Part shown: positions 7,934-15,348 of the stretch, in pieces | Position numbering within the stretch: position 1 is the stretch's first letter | How the letters are laid out: every line of letters starts with the position of its first letter | NCBI RefSeq assembly: GCF_016863295.1 | Contig: NZ_BOOP01000019.1 | Span: forward strand, 62,001-126,000 | DNA: 64,000 nucleotides | Direction of reading: 5' to 3' | DNA from: Planotetraspora phitsanulokensis | GTDB lineage: Bacteria > Actinomycetota > Actinomycetes > Streptosporangiales > Streptosporangiaceae | The notes under the pieces: generated by a model | Told to the model about the DNA's origin: nothing | Seen by the model: the letters and a program-made list of their open reading frames with translations, nothing else | The model's database searches: none | Made by a program: the position numbers and the translations under genes

Positions 7934-9313
7934 CTAAGGTCCGAAGACCTGGAATTCCCAGAGCGAGTAGCCGTACGGCGTCGCCCGCTGCGTCCCGTTC
8001 ACCCGCACATAGCGGCCCGACCCCGAGACGTTGATGCTCTGCACACCGCCCGTCCCGGTCGTGGTCGAGTAGACGGTCGTCCAGGAGGTTCCGTCGTTCG
8101 AGGTCTGGACCTGGAACGCCCTGCCGTACGCGGCCTCCCAGTTCAGCACGACCCGGTTGATCGTCCGTGTCGAGCCGAGGTCGACCCGGATCCACTGCGG
8201 ATCGCTGAACCCGCTCGACCACCGGGTTCCGGTGTTCCCGTCCGTGGCGTTCGCCGCGGCGAAGCCGCCGTTCTCGACCGAGGAGGCCGTGGTGGGCCTG
8301 CCCTGAGCGAGGTTCGACCCGCCGCCGCCCCCGCCGGGAGGCTTGTTGTAGACGGCGACGTAGTCGATGTTCATCTGCCCGCCGGAGACGGTCGCGGCGT
8401 TGGGGCCGCCGCCGAAGGCCGCGGGGAAACCGCCGCCCATCGCGAGGTCGTAGATGATGAAGAACGGGTGGTCGACGGCGTTCGCCCAGGTCGTGGCGTC
8501 CACGCGGTTCGCCGAGAGGGAGAAGTAGTTGTTGCCGTCGAGATACCACCTGATCTGTTCGGGCGACACCGAGCGGTCGATCTCCACCGCGTAGGTGTGG
8601 TAGCCCGTCTGGCATCCCGGGCAGGGCCGTTCACCACTGCCGATGCCGGTCGACTCGTTGCAGACGCCGCCCGGGTTGGTTCCGCAGTGCAGTGTCCCGA
8701 ACACCGAGCTGCGGCCGTTGATGTCCTCCAGGATGTCGATCTCGCCGCTGGTCGGCCAGGGGGTGCCGGTGCGCAGCGGGGCGCCCAGCATCCAGAAGGC
8801 CGGCCAGTAGCCGGCGCCGTTGGCGGTGGTCACGTTGGGCTGCTGGATCGAGGACTCCATCCGCACGACGCCGCCCGGTGGTGCGCCGAACGTCGCCGCC
8901 TGCGTCTCGATGCGTCCGGACGTCCAGCCCGCGGTGGGGTTGCTCCCCGAATGCAGGGCCCTGAGGACGAGATGCCCGGCGCCGTCGTGGAAGACGTTCG
9001 CCGTGCTGTTCGTCATCGTCTCGATCTCGCCGGTGCCGAAACTGCTTCCCGGACCGGTGTCGTACTTCCAGGTCCCCGTGTTCACGCCCGTTCCGGCGGC
9101 GGCGCTGAAATCGTCGCTCCAGGTGAGGCTGAATCCGGGGGGCGGGGCGGGAACGGCGGCGTTCGCGGCGCCGGGGACGGCGACGGCGGTCACGAGTGCG
9201 ACGCCCACCGTGGCCACTCCGAGGAGGACGGCGGAGGCACCCGCCTTGAGACGAAGTCCCAGCCTCCGGCCGGGGCTTGCTCCCACGTCTGCGCGCCCGC
9301 GCATGGTCGACAT
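7934..9313 (-). CDS. Secreted GH16 beta-1,3-glucanase with C-terminal F5/8 type C (CBM32-like) domain
   Basis: A 459-residue exported enzyme. Signal peptide: basic start (RRLGLRLK), hydrophobic core, and an AANAAVPAP cleavage region around residue 52. The GH16 domain spans about 60-310, with the catalytic motif GEIDILEDIN (nucleophile Glu191, Asp193, acid/base Glu196) and the preceding GYWPAFWML block. A GGGGGG linker is followed by a discoidin/F5-8C carbohydrate-binding domain ending in YGYSLWEFQVFG. Length and motifs fit laminarinase. The start at 9313 is supported by AAGGGAG upstream; longer in-frame starts would run through the operator at 9467. It pairs functionally with the GH55 enzyme: endo- and exo-attack on beta-1,3-glucan. 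Confidence 0.9.
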   Translation of the reverse strand: MSTMRGRADVGASPGRRLGLRLKAGASAVLLGVATVGVALVTAVAVPGAANAAVPAPPPGFSLTWSDDFSAAAGTGVNTGTWKYDTGPGSSFGTGEIETMTNSTANVFHDGAGHLVLRALHSGSNPTAGWTSGRIETQAATFGAPPGGVVRMESSIQQPNVTTANGAGYWPAFWMLGAPLRTGTPWPTSGEIDILEDINGRSSVFGTLHCGTNPGGVCNESTGIGSGERPCPGCQTGYHTYAVEIDRSVSPEQIRWYLDGNNYFSLSANRVDATTWANAVDHPFFIIYDLAMGGGFPAAFGGGPNAATVSGGQMNIDYVAVYNKPPGGGGGGSNLAQGRPTTASSVENGGFAAANATDGNTGTRWSSGFSDPQWIRVDLGSTRTINRVVLNWEAAYGRAFQVQTSNDGTSWTTVYSTTTGTGGVQSINVSGSGRYVRVNGTQRATPYGYSLWEFQVFGP

Positions 9314-9466
9314 GGGCACTCCCTTCGTCGAGGACCGATCGGAGCTCGGCGCGAGTCCCAGGCCGGGACGGATGTCGCCCTCCGGTCCCGGGGCGGGGAC
9401 GGAGGGGTACACCGGCGCGACTCGCCTGCGCACGTCGCCGGGACGTCGATCGGTCGTACTCATGAA

Positions 9467-9480
9467 AGAGAGCGCTCTCT
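9467..9480. promoter_or_regulatory. LacI/CebR-like operator upstream of the GH16 gene
   Basis: AGAGAGCGCTCTCT is a perfect 14-bp palindrome located 154 bp upstream of the GH16 start. It shares the GAGAGCGCTC core with the site upstream of the GH55 gene. No LacI-family gene lies in the window, so the regulator would act in trans. Confidence 0.65.
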
Positions 9481-9559
9481 GCGCGAGAGTACCATCGGTT
9501 CGCACAGAACTGTCAATGCCGGAGTAAATTTCCTCACCCGGTCGCAGTCGGCTTCGTGA

Positions 9560-9595
9560 GCCCGGACCCCCGGCCGAGCCCGGACCCCCGGCCGA
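9560..9595. repeat. 18-bp exact tandem duplication
   Basis: The unit GCCCGGACCCCCGGCCGA occurs twice head-to-tail (9560-9577 and 9578-9595) in the gap between the GH16 promoter and the GntR gene. Confidence 0.7.
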
Positions 9596-9604
9596 GGGCG
9601 GCCG

Positions 9605-9740
9605 TCTCAACGCCGTGTCAACGCCGCGACACCGTCTCAGGCGTCGCGGCACCTGACTCAACGCCGCGGCACCGGCTGGGCATCGCGGCGCCATCTCTCA
9701 ACGTCGCGGCACCCGACTCAGCGTCGCGGCGCCGGCTCCC
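9605..9740. repeat. Degenerate ~20-bp tandem repeat running into the 3' end of the GntR gene
   Basis: About seven units resembling CTCAACGYCGCGGCACC follow one another from 9605. The last unit is the 3' end of the GntR coding sequence itself, encoding its final Pro-Arg-Arg-stop. The array therefore looks like an outward decayed expansion of the gene's terminal codons. No coding role is apparent. Confidence 0.6.
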
Positions 9741-10368
9741 GGAGCAGGTGGCGCAGGAGGAAATCGTGCGACGCGGCGATGTGCAGGCGGGTCAGCTCGG
9801 CCACTTCCGCGGGGTCGCCCGTCTCCACGGCCTCAAGGATCCGGCGGTGCTCGAGGTTCAGACGCCCCGTCTCACCGAAGATGTCGACATGCAGGTACAG
9901 GTAGCGATCGGTCAGCCGCCTGAGCTGCGTGGTCAGCTCGATCATGCGCGTGCGGTCGGCCCGCGTGTAGATCAGAGCGTGGAACCTCGCGTTGGCGCCG
10001 AGCCAGTCGATCGCCGACGGGTGCGACACCATCTCGTCGAGGAGGGCCGTCATCATGGCGACCTCGGCCCGCCCGACGTTCGGCACGGCGATCCTGGTCA
10101 CGAGGGGCTCGATCGCCTCACGCAGCTCGTAAAGCTCCTGGAGCTCGGCGATCGACGTTCCCCTGACGACCGCGGTGAACGCACCGAGGTCCACCAGGCC
10201 CTCCGCGGCCAGAGTCTGCAGCGCGTCGCGTGCGGGGATGCGGCTGACGCCGTACTCGGCGGCTACGCGCGATTGGGACAGGGGTTCTCCGGGCTTGAGC
10301 TCCCCGGTCAGCACACGCTGACGCAGCGAACCGGTGACCCGCGCCGCGGCTGACTCCACCGTCGGCAC
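9718..10368 (-). CDS. GntR family (FCD-type, FadR-like) transcriptional regulator
   Basis: About 216 residues. The N-terminal winged helix (SLRQRVLTGELKPGEPLSQ, then AAEYGVSRIPARDALQTL) is followed by an all-helical FCD ligand domain. The domain carries likely metal/ligand residues in ELYELREAIEP, NARFHALIYT and EHRRILEAVETGD. It is divergent from the aldehyde dehydrogenase and probably controls it through the two GTATAC boxes in the shared promoter. The start is uncertain: GTG at 10368 follows a GGAGGACGTCGGGAGG stretch, while GTG at 10401 has no visible ribosome-binding site. The ligand is presumably an organic acid or the aldehyde substrate. Confidence 0.88.
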   Translation of the reverse strand: MPTVESAAARVTGSLRQRVLTGELKPGEPLSQSRVAAEYGVSRIPARDALQTLAAEGLVDLGAFTAVVRGTSIAELQELYELREAIEPLVTRIAVPNVGRAEVAMMTALLDEMVSHPSAIDWLGANARFHALIYTRADRTRMIELTTQLRRLTDRYLYLHVDIFGETGRLNLEHRRILEAVETGDPAEVAELTRLHIAASHDFLLRHLLREPAPRR

Positions 10369-10444
10369 CCCCTCCCGACGTCCTCCCTCGATCCCTTCCA
10401 CCTCGAAAAAACGACAAACAGAGCATTACAAGACATATGGTAAC

Positions 10445-10472
10445 CTGTATACAGATAGAGCCATCGGTATAC
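10445..10472. promoter_or_regulatory. Paired GTATAC operators in the divergent GntR/ALDH promoter
   Basis: The perfect palindrome CTGTATACAG (10445-10454) and a second GTATAC (10467-10472) have centres exactly 20 bp apart, about two helical turns. They lie between the divergent GntR and aldehyde dehydrogenase genes. This layout fits cooperative binding of an FCD-type GntR dimer. Confidence 0.65.
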
Positions 10473-10492
10473 GGGCGAGGAGGCGACGTGCG

Positions 10493-12016
10493 ATGTCCGG
10501 CGACGGCAGCGACACGATGCTCGACGAGCTCGCCACGGGCCTGCGGATAGGCGGACGCGTGGCCGAGGGGCACGCCACTGCGCTCGACGTGACGAACCCG
10601 GCGACCGGAGAGGTGTTCATCCAGGTCATGGCCGCGACCGGCGAGGACGTCGATCGTGCGGTCCAGACGGCGGACAGGGCGTTCCGCTCCGGGGTGTGGC
10701 GGGACACGTCCATCCATCACAGAGCCCGCGTGCTCAACCGTTTCGCCGACCACATCGAGGCCAGGATCGACGAGCTGTACCGCCTCGAGACCATGACCAA
10801 CGGGCGGCCGATCACCGAGACGAGGGTCCAGATCTCCCGGCTCCCGGACTGGTACCGCTACAACGCGGCGCTGCTGCTCGCCGAACGGGGAGCCGTGTTC
10901 CCGATGGGGGACGGCTACCACTCCTACACGAGCCGGTTCCCGCTCGGGGTGGTCGGAATCCTGTCGTCCTTCAACCACCCGCTGATGATCACGTCCAAGA
11001 GCCTGGCCCCGGCGCTGGCGACGGGTAACTCCGTCGTGCTCAAGCCGTCGGAGCACACGCCGCTGACCGCCCTTCTGCTCGCCGACATCGCGGGCGAGGC
11101 CGGAATCCCGGACGGGGTGCTCAACGTCGTCCCCGGGTTCGGCCCGATCGCGGGGGCCGCCCTGGCGGCCCACCCCATGGTCGAGAAGGTGGTGTTCACG
11201 GGCGGGACCGCGCCCGGCCGGTCGATCTTCCTCGCCGCAGCGAGGCGCTTCGCCAAGGCGACGCTCGAACTCGGCGGCAAGACCCCCATCCTGGTGTTCG
11301 ACGACGCACCCGCCGACTCCGTCGCCCAGGGGGTCGCCTTCGCCGCCTTCGTCGGCGCAGGGCAGACCTGTGTCGCCGGCAGCCGGCTGCTCGTGCAGCG
11401 CGGCGCGTACGACGCGGTGGTCGAGGCGCTCGCCAAGGTCGCCGGCTCGATCCGCATCGGCGACCCGGCCGAGGAGCTCACCCAGCTCGGCCCGGTCATC
11501 TCGGCCGCGGCCAGGGATCGGATCCTCAACTACGTCCGCATCGGGCTGCACGAGGGCGCGCGCCTGGTGACGGGCGGGCGCCCGGCCGAGGTTCCCGGGC
11601 TGCCGGGCGGCTTCTTCGTCGAGCCGACCGTGCTCGCGGACGTCCGCAACGACATGCGCGTCGCGCAGGAGGAGATCTTCGGTCCCCTGGTGGTCGCCAT
11701 CCCCTTCGACGACGAGGACGAGGCCGTCTCCCTGGCCAACGACTCCTCGTACGGCCTGGGCTCGGCGGTCTGGACCCGCGATGTCGCCCGGGCGCACCGG
11801 GTGTCGGAACGGCTCGAGACCGGGATGGTCTGGGTCAACGACCACCACCGCCTGGACCCGTCCGCGCCGTGGGGCGGCGTGAAGGCGAGCGGCATCGGCC
11901 GGGAAGGCGGCCGGGAGTCGTTCGACGACTTCACGAACATCCGTGTCATCACGGTGCGGACGGCCCCCGACGACGTGGGCTGGTACAACGGCGCGAACAC
12001 CGGCAGGCTCAACTGA
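10493..12016 (+). CDS. NAD(P)-dependent aldehyde dehydrogenase
   Basis: A 507-residue ALDH-superfamily enzyme. Key motifs are the Rossmann segment KPSEHTPLTALLLADIAGEAG, the catalytic-Glu region LELGGKTP, the catalytic Cys in GAGQTCVAGS and the C-terminal EEIFGPLV. It oxidises an aldehyde to the acid using NAD(P)+. The closest pattern is that of the betaine/aromatic aldehyde dehydrogenase-like group (PWGGVKASGIGREGG), but the substrate is not determinable. The ATG is preceded by GAGGAGG. The divergent GntR regulator and operator pair suggest substrate induction. Confidence 0.92.
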   Translation: MSGDGSDTMLDELATGLRIGGRVAEGHATALDVTNPATGEVFIQVMAATGEDVDRAVQTADRAFRSGVWRDTSIHHRARVLNRFADHIEARIDELYRLETMTNGRPITETRVQISRLPDWYRYNAALLLAERGAVFPMGDGYHSYTSRFPLGVVGILSSFNHPLMITSKSLAPALATGNSVVLKPSEHTPLTALLLADIAGEAGIPDGVLNVVPGFGPIAGAALAAHPMVEKVVFTGGTAPGRSIFLAAARRFAKATLELGGKTPILVFDDAPADSVAQGVAFAAFVGAGQTCVAGSRLLVQRGAYDAVVEALAKVAGSIRIGDPAEELTQLGPVISAAARDRILNYVRIGLHEGARLVTGGRPAEVPGLPGGFFVEPTVLADVRNDMRVAQEEIFGPLVVAIPFDDEDEAVSLANDSSYGLGSAVWTRDVARAHRVSERLETGMVWVNDHHRLDPSAPWGGVKASGIGREGGRESFDDFTNIRVITVRTAPDDVGWYNGANTGRLN

Positions 12017-12025
12017 CGGCGGCCG

Positions 12026-12847
12026 TCAGACCCCCAGATGATCACGGAAGTCGTAGGAGGCCAGGCGGAAGCCGTCCTCCTGACGTTCCCAGGTGGTGAC
12101 CGAGCCGTTGCCCGCCAGGCCGGTGGACGCGATCCGCATGATCTCGTCGCCGGACAGCTCCTCGATGATCTGCCGGAGGAACAGGACGACCGCGTCGTGC
12201 GCCACGACCAGGACGCGCTGGTGGACCATGTCGCCACTGATGTCCTGCCAGACCGTGCGCAGCCGCGCCGCGACGTCCATGAACGACTCGCCGTCCGGCG
12301 GCCGGTAGCGCAGCATGCCTTCTCGCTCCTCGCGCCCCGCCTCCTCGGGGAAGCGCTCCCTGACCTCGGCGGGCGGCAGATGGTGGAGCAGGCCGCGATG
12401 GCGGTCGCGGAGCCGGGCGTCCACCCGCACACACGGCACGCGCCGTCCCGTGGCGATCAGTTCGCGCCGGGCCAGCGACCAGGTCTGCCCGGCCCGCAGG
12501 TACGGCGAGCACCACACGATGTCGGGCACACGGTCCGGGGCCGACAGCCAGCGCCCCACGTCGGCGGCCTGGCGGCGTCCGAGTCCGGTGAGCGCGATCT
12601 TCATGTCGTCGGCGGGGAAGGTCGCCGCGCGGCCGTCCCGAGACGTCGCCGCATGATCCGCCCGAGACGTCGGTGCATGATCGGCCGGGAAGGTCGCCGC
12701 ATGATCCGCAGGGGGCGTCGCAGCATGATCGGCCGGGGGCTGGGCCCAGGCGGCGTTCGCCGTGCTCTGACCGTGCCGCAGCGCGCGGAGGACGACGGGA
12801 CCGGACGATGCCGCGTGGCCGCACGGTGAGACGGAGACGGTCACCAC
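12026..12847 (-). CDS. Histidine phosphatase family protein with an inserted octapeptide repeat
   Basis: A 273-residue member of the phosphoglycerate-mutase-like superfamily. The catalytic LRALRHGQSTAN (His25) is near the N-terminus, CSPYLRAGQTW lies mid-protein, the Glu-containing PPDGESFMDVAARL follows, and the second His is in VLVVAHDAVVLFL. Unusually, residues 37-76, directly after the RHG loop, are five tandem 8-residue units (mostly [PSF][PR]ADHAAT) absent from normal family members. The chosen start is GTG with no strong ribosome-binding site. The gene converges tightly (9 bp) with the aldehyde dehydrogenase. Substrate unknown. Confidence 0.85.
   Translation of the reverse strand: MVTVSVSPCGHAASSGPVVLRALRHGQSTANAAWAQPPADHAATPPADHAATFPADHAPTSRADHAATSRDGRAATFPADDMKIALTGLGRRQAADVGRWLSAPDRVPDIVWCSPYLRAGQTWSLARRELIATGRRVPCVRVDARLRDRHRGLLHHLPPAEVRERFPEEAGREEREGMLRYRPPDGESFMDVAARLRTVWQDISGDMVHQRVLVVAHDAVVLFLRQIIEELSGDEIMRIASTGLAGNGSVTTWERQEDGFRLASYDFRDHLGV
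12620..12739 (-). repeat. Coding minisatellite: five 24-bp units in the histidine phosphatase gene
   Basis: Five in-frame 24-bp units encode [PSF][PR]ADHAAT-type octapeptides. Four contain GCATGATC on the plus strand at exactly 24-bp spacing (12651, 12675, 12699, 12723). Asp-His is always GAT-CAT rather than the GC-preferred GAC-CAC, which points to recent DNA-level expansion. GCATGATC is also the core of the dispersed intergenic repeat of this window. Confidence 0.8.
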
Positions 12848-13057
12848 TCGACGCTACGTGGGGCCGGGCCGAACATCCAGCCCCAGCCCGTCCGCAGGTC
12901 GTTCACCAGGGACTACGGCACCGCGACGGAGGGGCGTCGTCAACCACGCGTCAACATTCCCCGCGTCCGCGTAGGGATCGCGTCTTGATCACGAATTCGC
13001 CGCCACCCAGGATTTAGCGTCCTTTTTGTAACCATTGGGGTGATCCTGGAGGAGTCC

Positions 13058-13561
13058 ATGGCGGCAGAGGAGGCCGAATCCCCGGCCAGGCGCGCGAAAG
13101 TCGTCGACGACGTCGACCTGCGTCTACTGCGTGCGTTGTGGATGGACGGGCGTGCCCGGGTCCGGGAGCTCGCCCGCGAACTCGCGCTCGCCGACAGCGC
13201 GGTGTCGGTACGGCTGCGCCGCCTGCGTGAACGGGGTGTTCTCGCGGGCGTACACGCCGACTTCGATCCCGCACTGCTCGGCCTCACGACTCAGGCCCTC
13301 GTCGGCGTCAGGCTCGCCCCGCACACGTCGTCCCACGTCTACGAAGGACGGCTGCGCACCATGCGATCGGTGCTTGGCGCAGTCAGCCTCGTCGGGGACT
13401 ACGACCTGGAAGTCCACCTCGCCTGCCGCGACATGGTCGATCTCGAGCGTGCCGTCACCGAACTGCGCGCAGCCGGCGCCGAAACCACCCACACCCAACT
13501 CATCGCACGAACCGTCGTGGGCCTGGGGCAGGCCCTGCTCACCGAGGAGGAGCCCGCATGA
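13058..13561 (+). CDS. Lrp/AsnC family transcriptional regulator
   Basis: A 167-residue regulator. It has an N-terminal HTH (VDLRLLRALWMDGRARVREL, then ADSAVSVRLRRLRERGVL) and a C-terminal ligand-sensing RAM domain (LVGVRLAPHTSS, VGDYDLEVHLACRDM). The ATG at 13058 has GGAGGAG 5-11 bp upstream, better than the in-frame GTG at 13040. Its TGA overlaps the ATG of the decarboxylase gene by 4 bp, so the two are translationally coupled. It probably senses an amino acid that is a substrate or product of that enzyme. Confidence 0.92.
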   Translation: MAAEEAESPARRAKVVDDVDLRLLRALWMDGRARVRELARELALADSAVSVRLRRLRERGVLAGVHADFDPALLGLTTQALVGVRLAPHTSSHVYEGRLRTMRSVLGAVSLVGDYDLEVHLACRDMVDLERAVTELRAAGAETTHTQLIARTVVGLGQALLTEEEPA

Positions 13562-14871
13562 CTGTCATGACCGAGACCGCTCATGGTCCGTGGTCGGCCA
13601 CCACCCGCTTCCGGCACGACGGGACTGCCACCGTCGGCAACGTGTCGCTCATGGAGATCGTCCACCGGTTCGGCACGCCGCTCTACGTCATCGACGAGAC
13701 CGACGTCCGCCTGCGGGCGCGCGCCTACCGGGCCGCGCTGCCCTCGGCGGAGATCGCCTACGCCGCCAAGGCGTTCCTGTGCCGCGCGATGGCGAGCTGG
13801 CTGAGCAGCGAAGGCCTGAGCCTCGACGTGTGCTCGGCGGGCGAGCTGGCCGTCGCGCGTTCCGTCGGCTTCCCCGCTTCGAAGATCATTTTTCATGGCA
13901 ACGCCAAGACGCCGCACGAGCTCCACCTGGCCGTGGAGCAGCGTGTGGGACGGATCGTCGTGGACAGCGTGGACGAGATCCACCGGCTGGCCGCGCTGGT
14001 CCCCGCCGGCTACCGCCAGAAAGTCCTGATCAGGGTCATCCCGGACATCGAGGCCGGGGAGAGCGCAGCGGTCCGGACCGGAGGGGAGAACCAGAAGTTC
14101 GGCCTGTCCGTCGCGACCGGAGGCGCGGGAGACGCGGTGAGCCGGGTGCTCAGGCAGCCGCGCCTGCAACTGGTCGGCCTCCACTGCCACCTCGGATCCC
14201 AGATCACCTCGGTCGAGCCGTTCGAGAGGGCCGCCCGTGCCATGATCGAGCATCTCGCGGGGGTCTGGAAGACCCATGGCGTGGCCCTGCCCCAACTCGA
14301 CCTCGGCGGCGGCCACGGCATCGCCTACCGGCCGGGAGACTCCCGGCTGAACCTGGACGCGTTCGCCGCCCGGGTGACCGACGCGGTCGAGGAACGCGCC
14401 GCCGGACTCGGGCTGCCCGTCCCCCGCCTGACCATCGAGCCCGGCCGTGCGATCGCGGGAACGGCCGGCGTCACGCTCTACCGGGTGATCTCCGTCAAGA
14501 AGGGCCTCGGGCACACCTACGTGGCGGTCGACGGAGGCATGAGCGACAACCCCCGCCCTGCCCTGTACGGCTCTCGCTACGAGGTCAAGCTCATCGGCCG
14601 CGCGTCCCACGAGGGCGACCGCGAGGTGACCGTGGTCGGGCACCACTGCGAGGCGGGCGACGTGATCGCGGAGGACGTGCCGCTGCCGGCCGACCTCCAC
14701 CCGGGCGACGTCCTCGCCGTCGCCGCCACGGGCGCCTACCACCACTCCATGGCGTCCACGTACAACCTCACCTGCCGCCCGCCGGTGGTGGCCGTCGGCC
14801 AGAGCAAGGCCAGGCTGGTCGTCCGCCGCGAAAGCCTGGAGGACCTGACGCGCAGGGACGTCGGCCTCTGA
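13558..14871 (+). CDS. PLP-dependent diaminopimelate decarboxylase-type enzyme (LysA-like)
   Basis: A 437-residue fold-type III decarboxylase. The PLP lysine is Lys71 in EIAYAAKAFLC. Other LysA hallmarks are HCHLGSQ, DLGGGHGIAY (phosphate-binding Gly loop), EPGRAIAG, VDGGMSDNPRPALYGSRY, and HHCEAGDVI with the active-site Cys. The family converts meso-diaminopimelate to lysine. Coupling to a dedicated Lrp regulator rather than to argS/hom genes suggests this is not the housekeeping copy; it may act on a related D-amino acid or be an Lrp-controlled paralogue (inference). A strong terminator follows. Confidence 0.88.
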   Translation: MTVMTETAHGPWSATTRFRHDGTATVGNVSLMEIVHRFGTPLYVIDETDVRLRARAYRAALPSAEIAYAAKAFLCRAMASWLSSEGLSLDVCSAGELAVARSVGFPASKIIFHGNAKTPHELHLAVEQRVGRIVVDSVDEIHRLAALVPAGYRQKVLIRVIPDIEAGESAAVRTGGENQKFGLSVATGGAGDAVSRVLRQPRLQLVGLHCHLGSQITSVEPFERAARAMIEHLAGVWKTHGVALPQLDLGGGHGIAYRPGDSRLNLDAFAARVTDAVEERAAGLGLPVPRLTIEPGRAIAGTAGVTLYRVISVKKGLGHTYVAVDGGMSDNPRPALYGSRYEVKLIGRASHEGDREVTVVGHHCEAGDVIAEDVPLPADLHPGDVLAVAATGAYHHSMASTYNLTCRPPVVAVGQSKARLVVRRESLEDLTRRDVGL

Positions 14872-14924
14872 TCCCCACGAACCGGTCAGCCGGTTCGGGA
14901 TGGCGAGTCATCCGTACGTAGACC

Positions 14925-14971
14925 ACGTCCTGGCCGATGTCACAGTGGCACCCGGCCAGGACGTCGCTTTT
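14925..14971 (+). terminator. Rho-independent terminator after the Lrp/decarboxylase operon
   Basis: ACGTCCTGGCC (14925-14935) pairs perfectly with GGCCAGGACGT (14954-14964), followed by CGCTTTT. The stem is 11 bp and the loop 18 nt. Confidence 0.8.
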
Positions 14972-14975
14972 GCGC

Positions 14976-15134
14976 GTGATCATGCACAGGCTCGCGGACG
15001 TGGGCCGTGAACCGGGCCGACCTGGTTGGTGATCATGCACAGATCCGCTCACATGCCACGTGACCTCGCGAAACCTTCTTCGTGATCATGCACGCGAGCC
15101 GGTACGGCGGCGCATGGCGAGCTCTGCCAGGTCG
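14976..15134 (+). repeat. Cluster A of the GTGATCATGCAC repeat family (3 units, period 53 bp)
   Basis: Exact GTGATCATGCAC occurs at 14976, 15029 and 15082, at exactly 53-bp intervals. Downstream positions are only partly conserved (RGRTCCG-like block; GACCTG about 34-40 bp in). The cluster lies between convergent genes, just past a terminator. See clusters at 18514 and 20957. Confidence 0.8.
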
Positions 15135-15141
15135 CGCCGGC

Positions 15142-15221
15142 GCCGCAGTTCCCCGTCGTTTCCACAGCCCCCAGGGTTTCCCCAACTCCCCAGGGCTGCC
15201 GCAGTTCTCGGGTTTCCACAG
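15142..15221. repeat. Degenerate ~55-bp direct repeat
   Basis: GCCGCAGTTC recurs at 15142 and 15198, and GTTTCCACAG at 15158 and 15212, with CCCCAGGGTTTCC-like sequence between. This is a two-copy imperfect repeat immediately after cluster A, in the 477-bp gap before the gene ending at 15349. No gene is seen in that gap. Confidence 0.5.
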
Positions 15222-15348
15222 AATCCGGGAGACGACCACACCGCAATAGGCCTCATAGCCCGGTGACACAAGGGACGTCCCCGCGGCCCGCGCGCGAGCT
15301 CTCAGATAGGCCGGTTGCAGAGACTCCCGCGCCTGTCCGCGCGAGTTC

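Noticed and set aside
15158-15221. DnaA boxes (GTTTCCACAG copies)
   Set aside because: They differ from the actinobacterial TTGTCCACA box at key positions, only two copies occur, and there is no dnaA/dnaN context.
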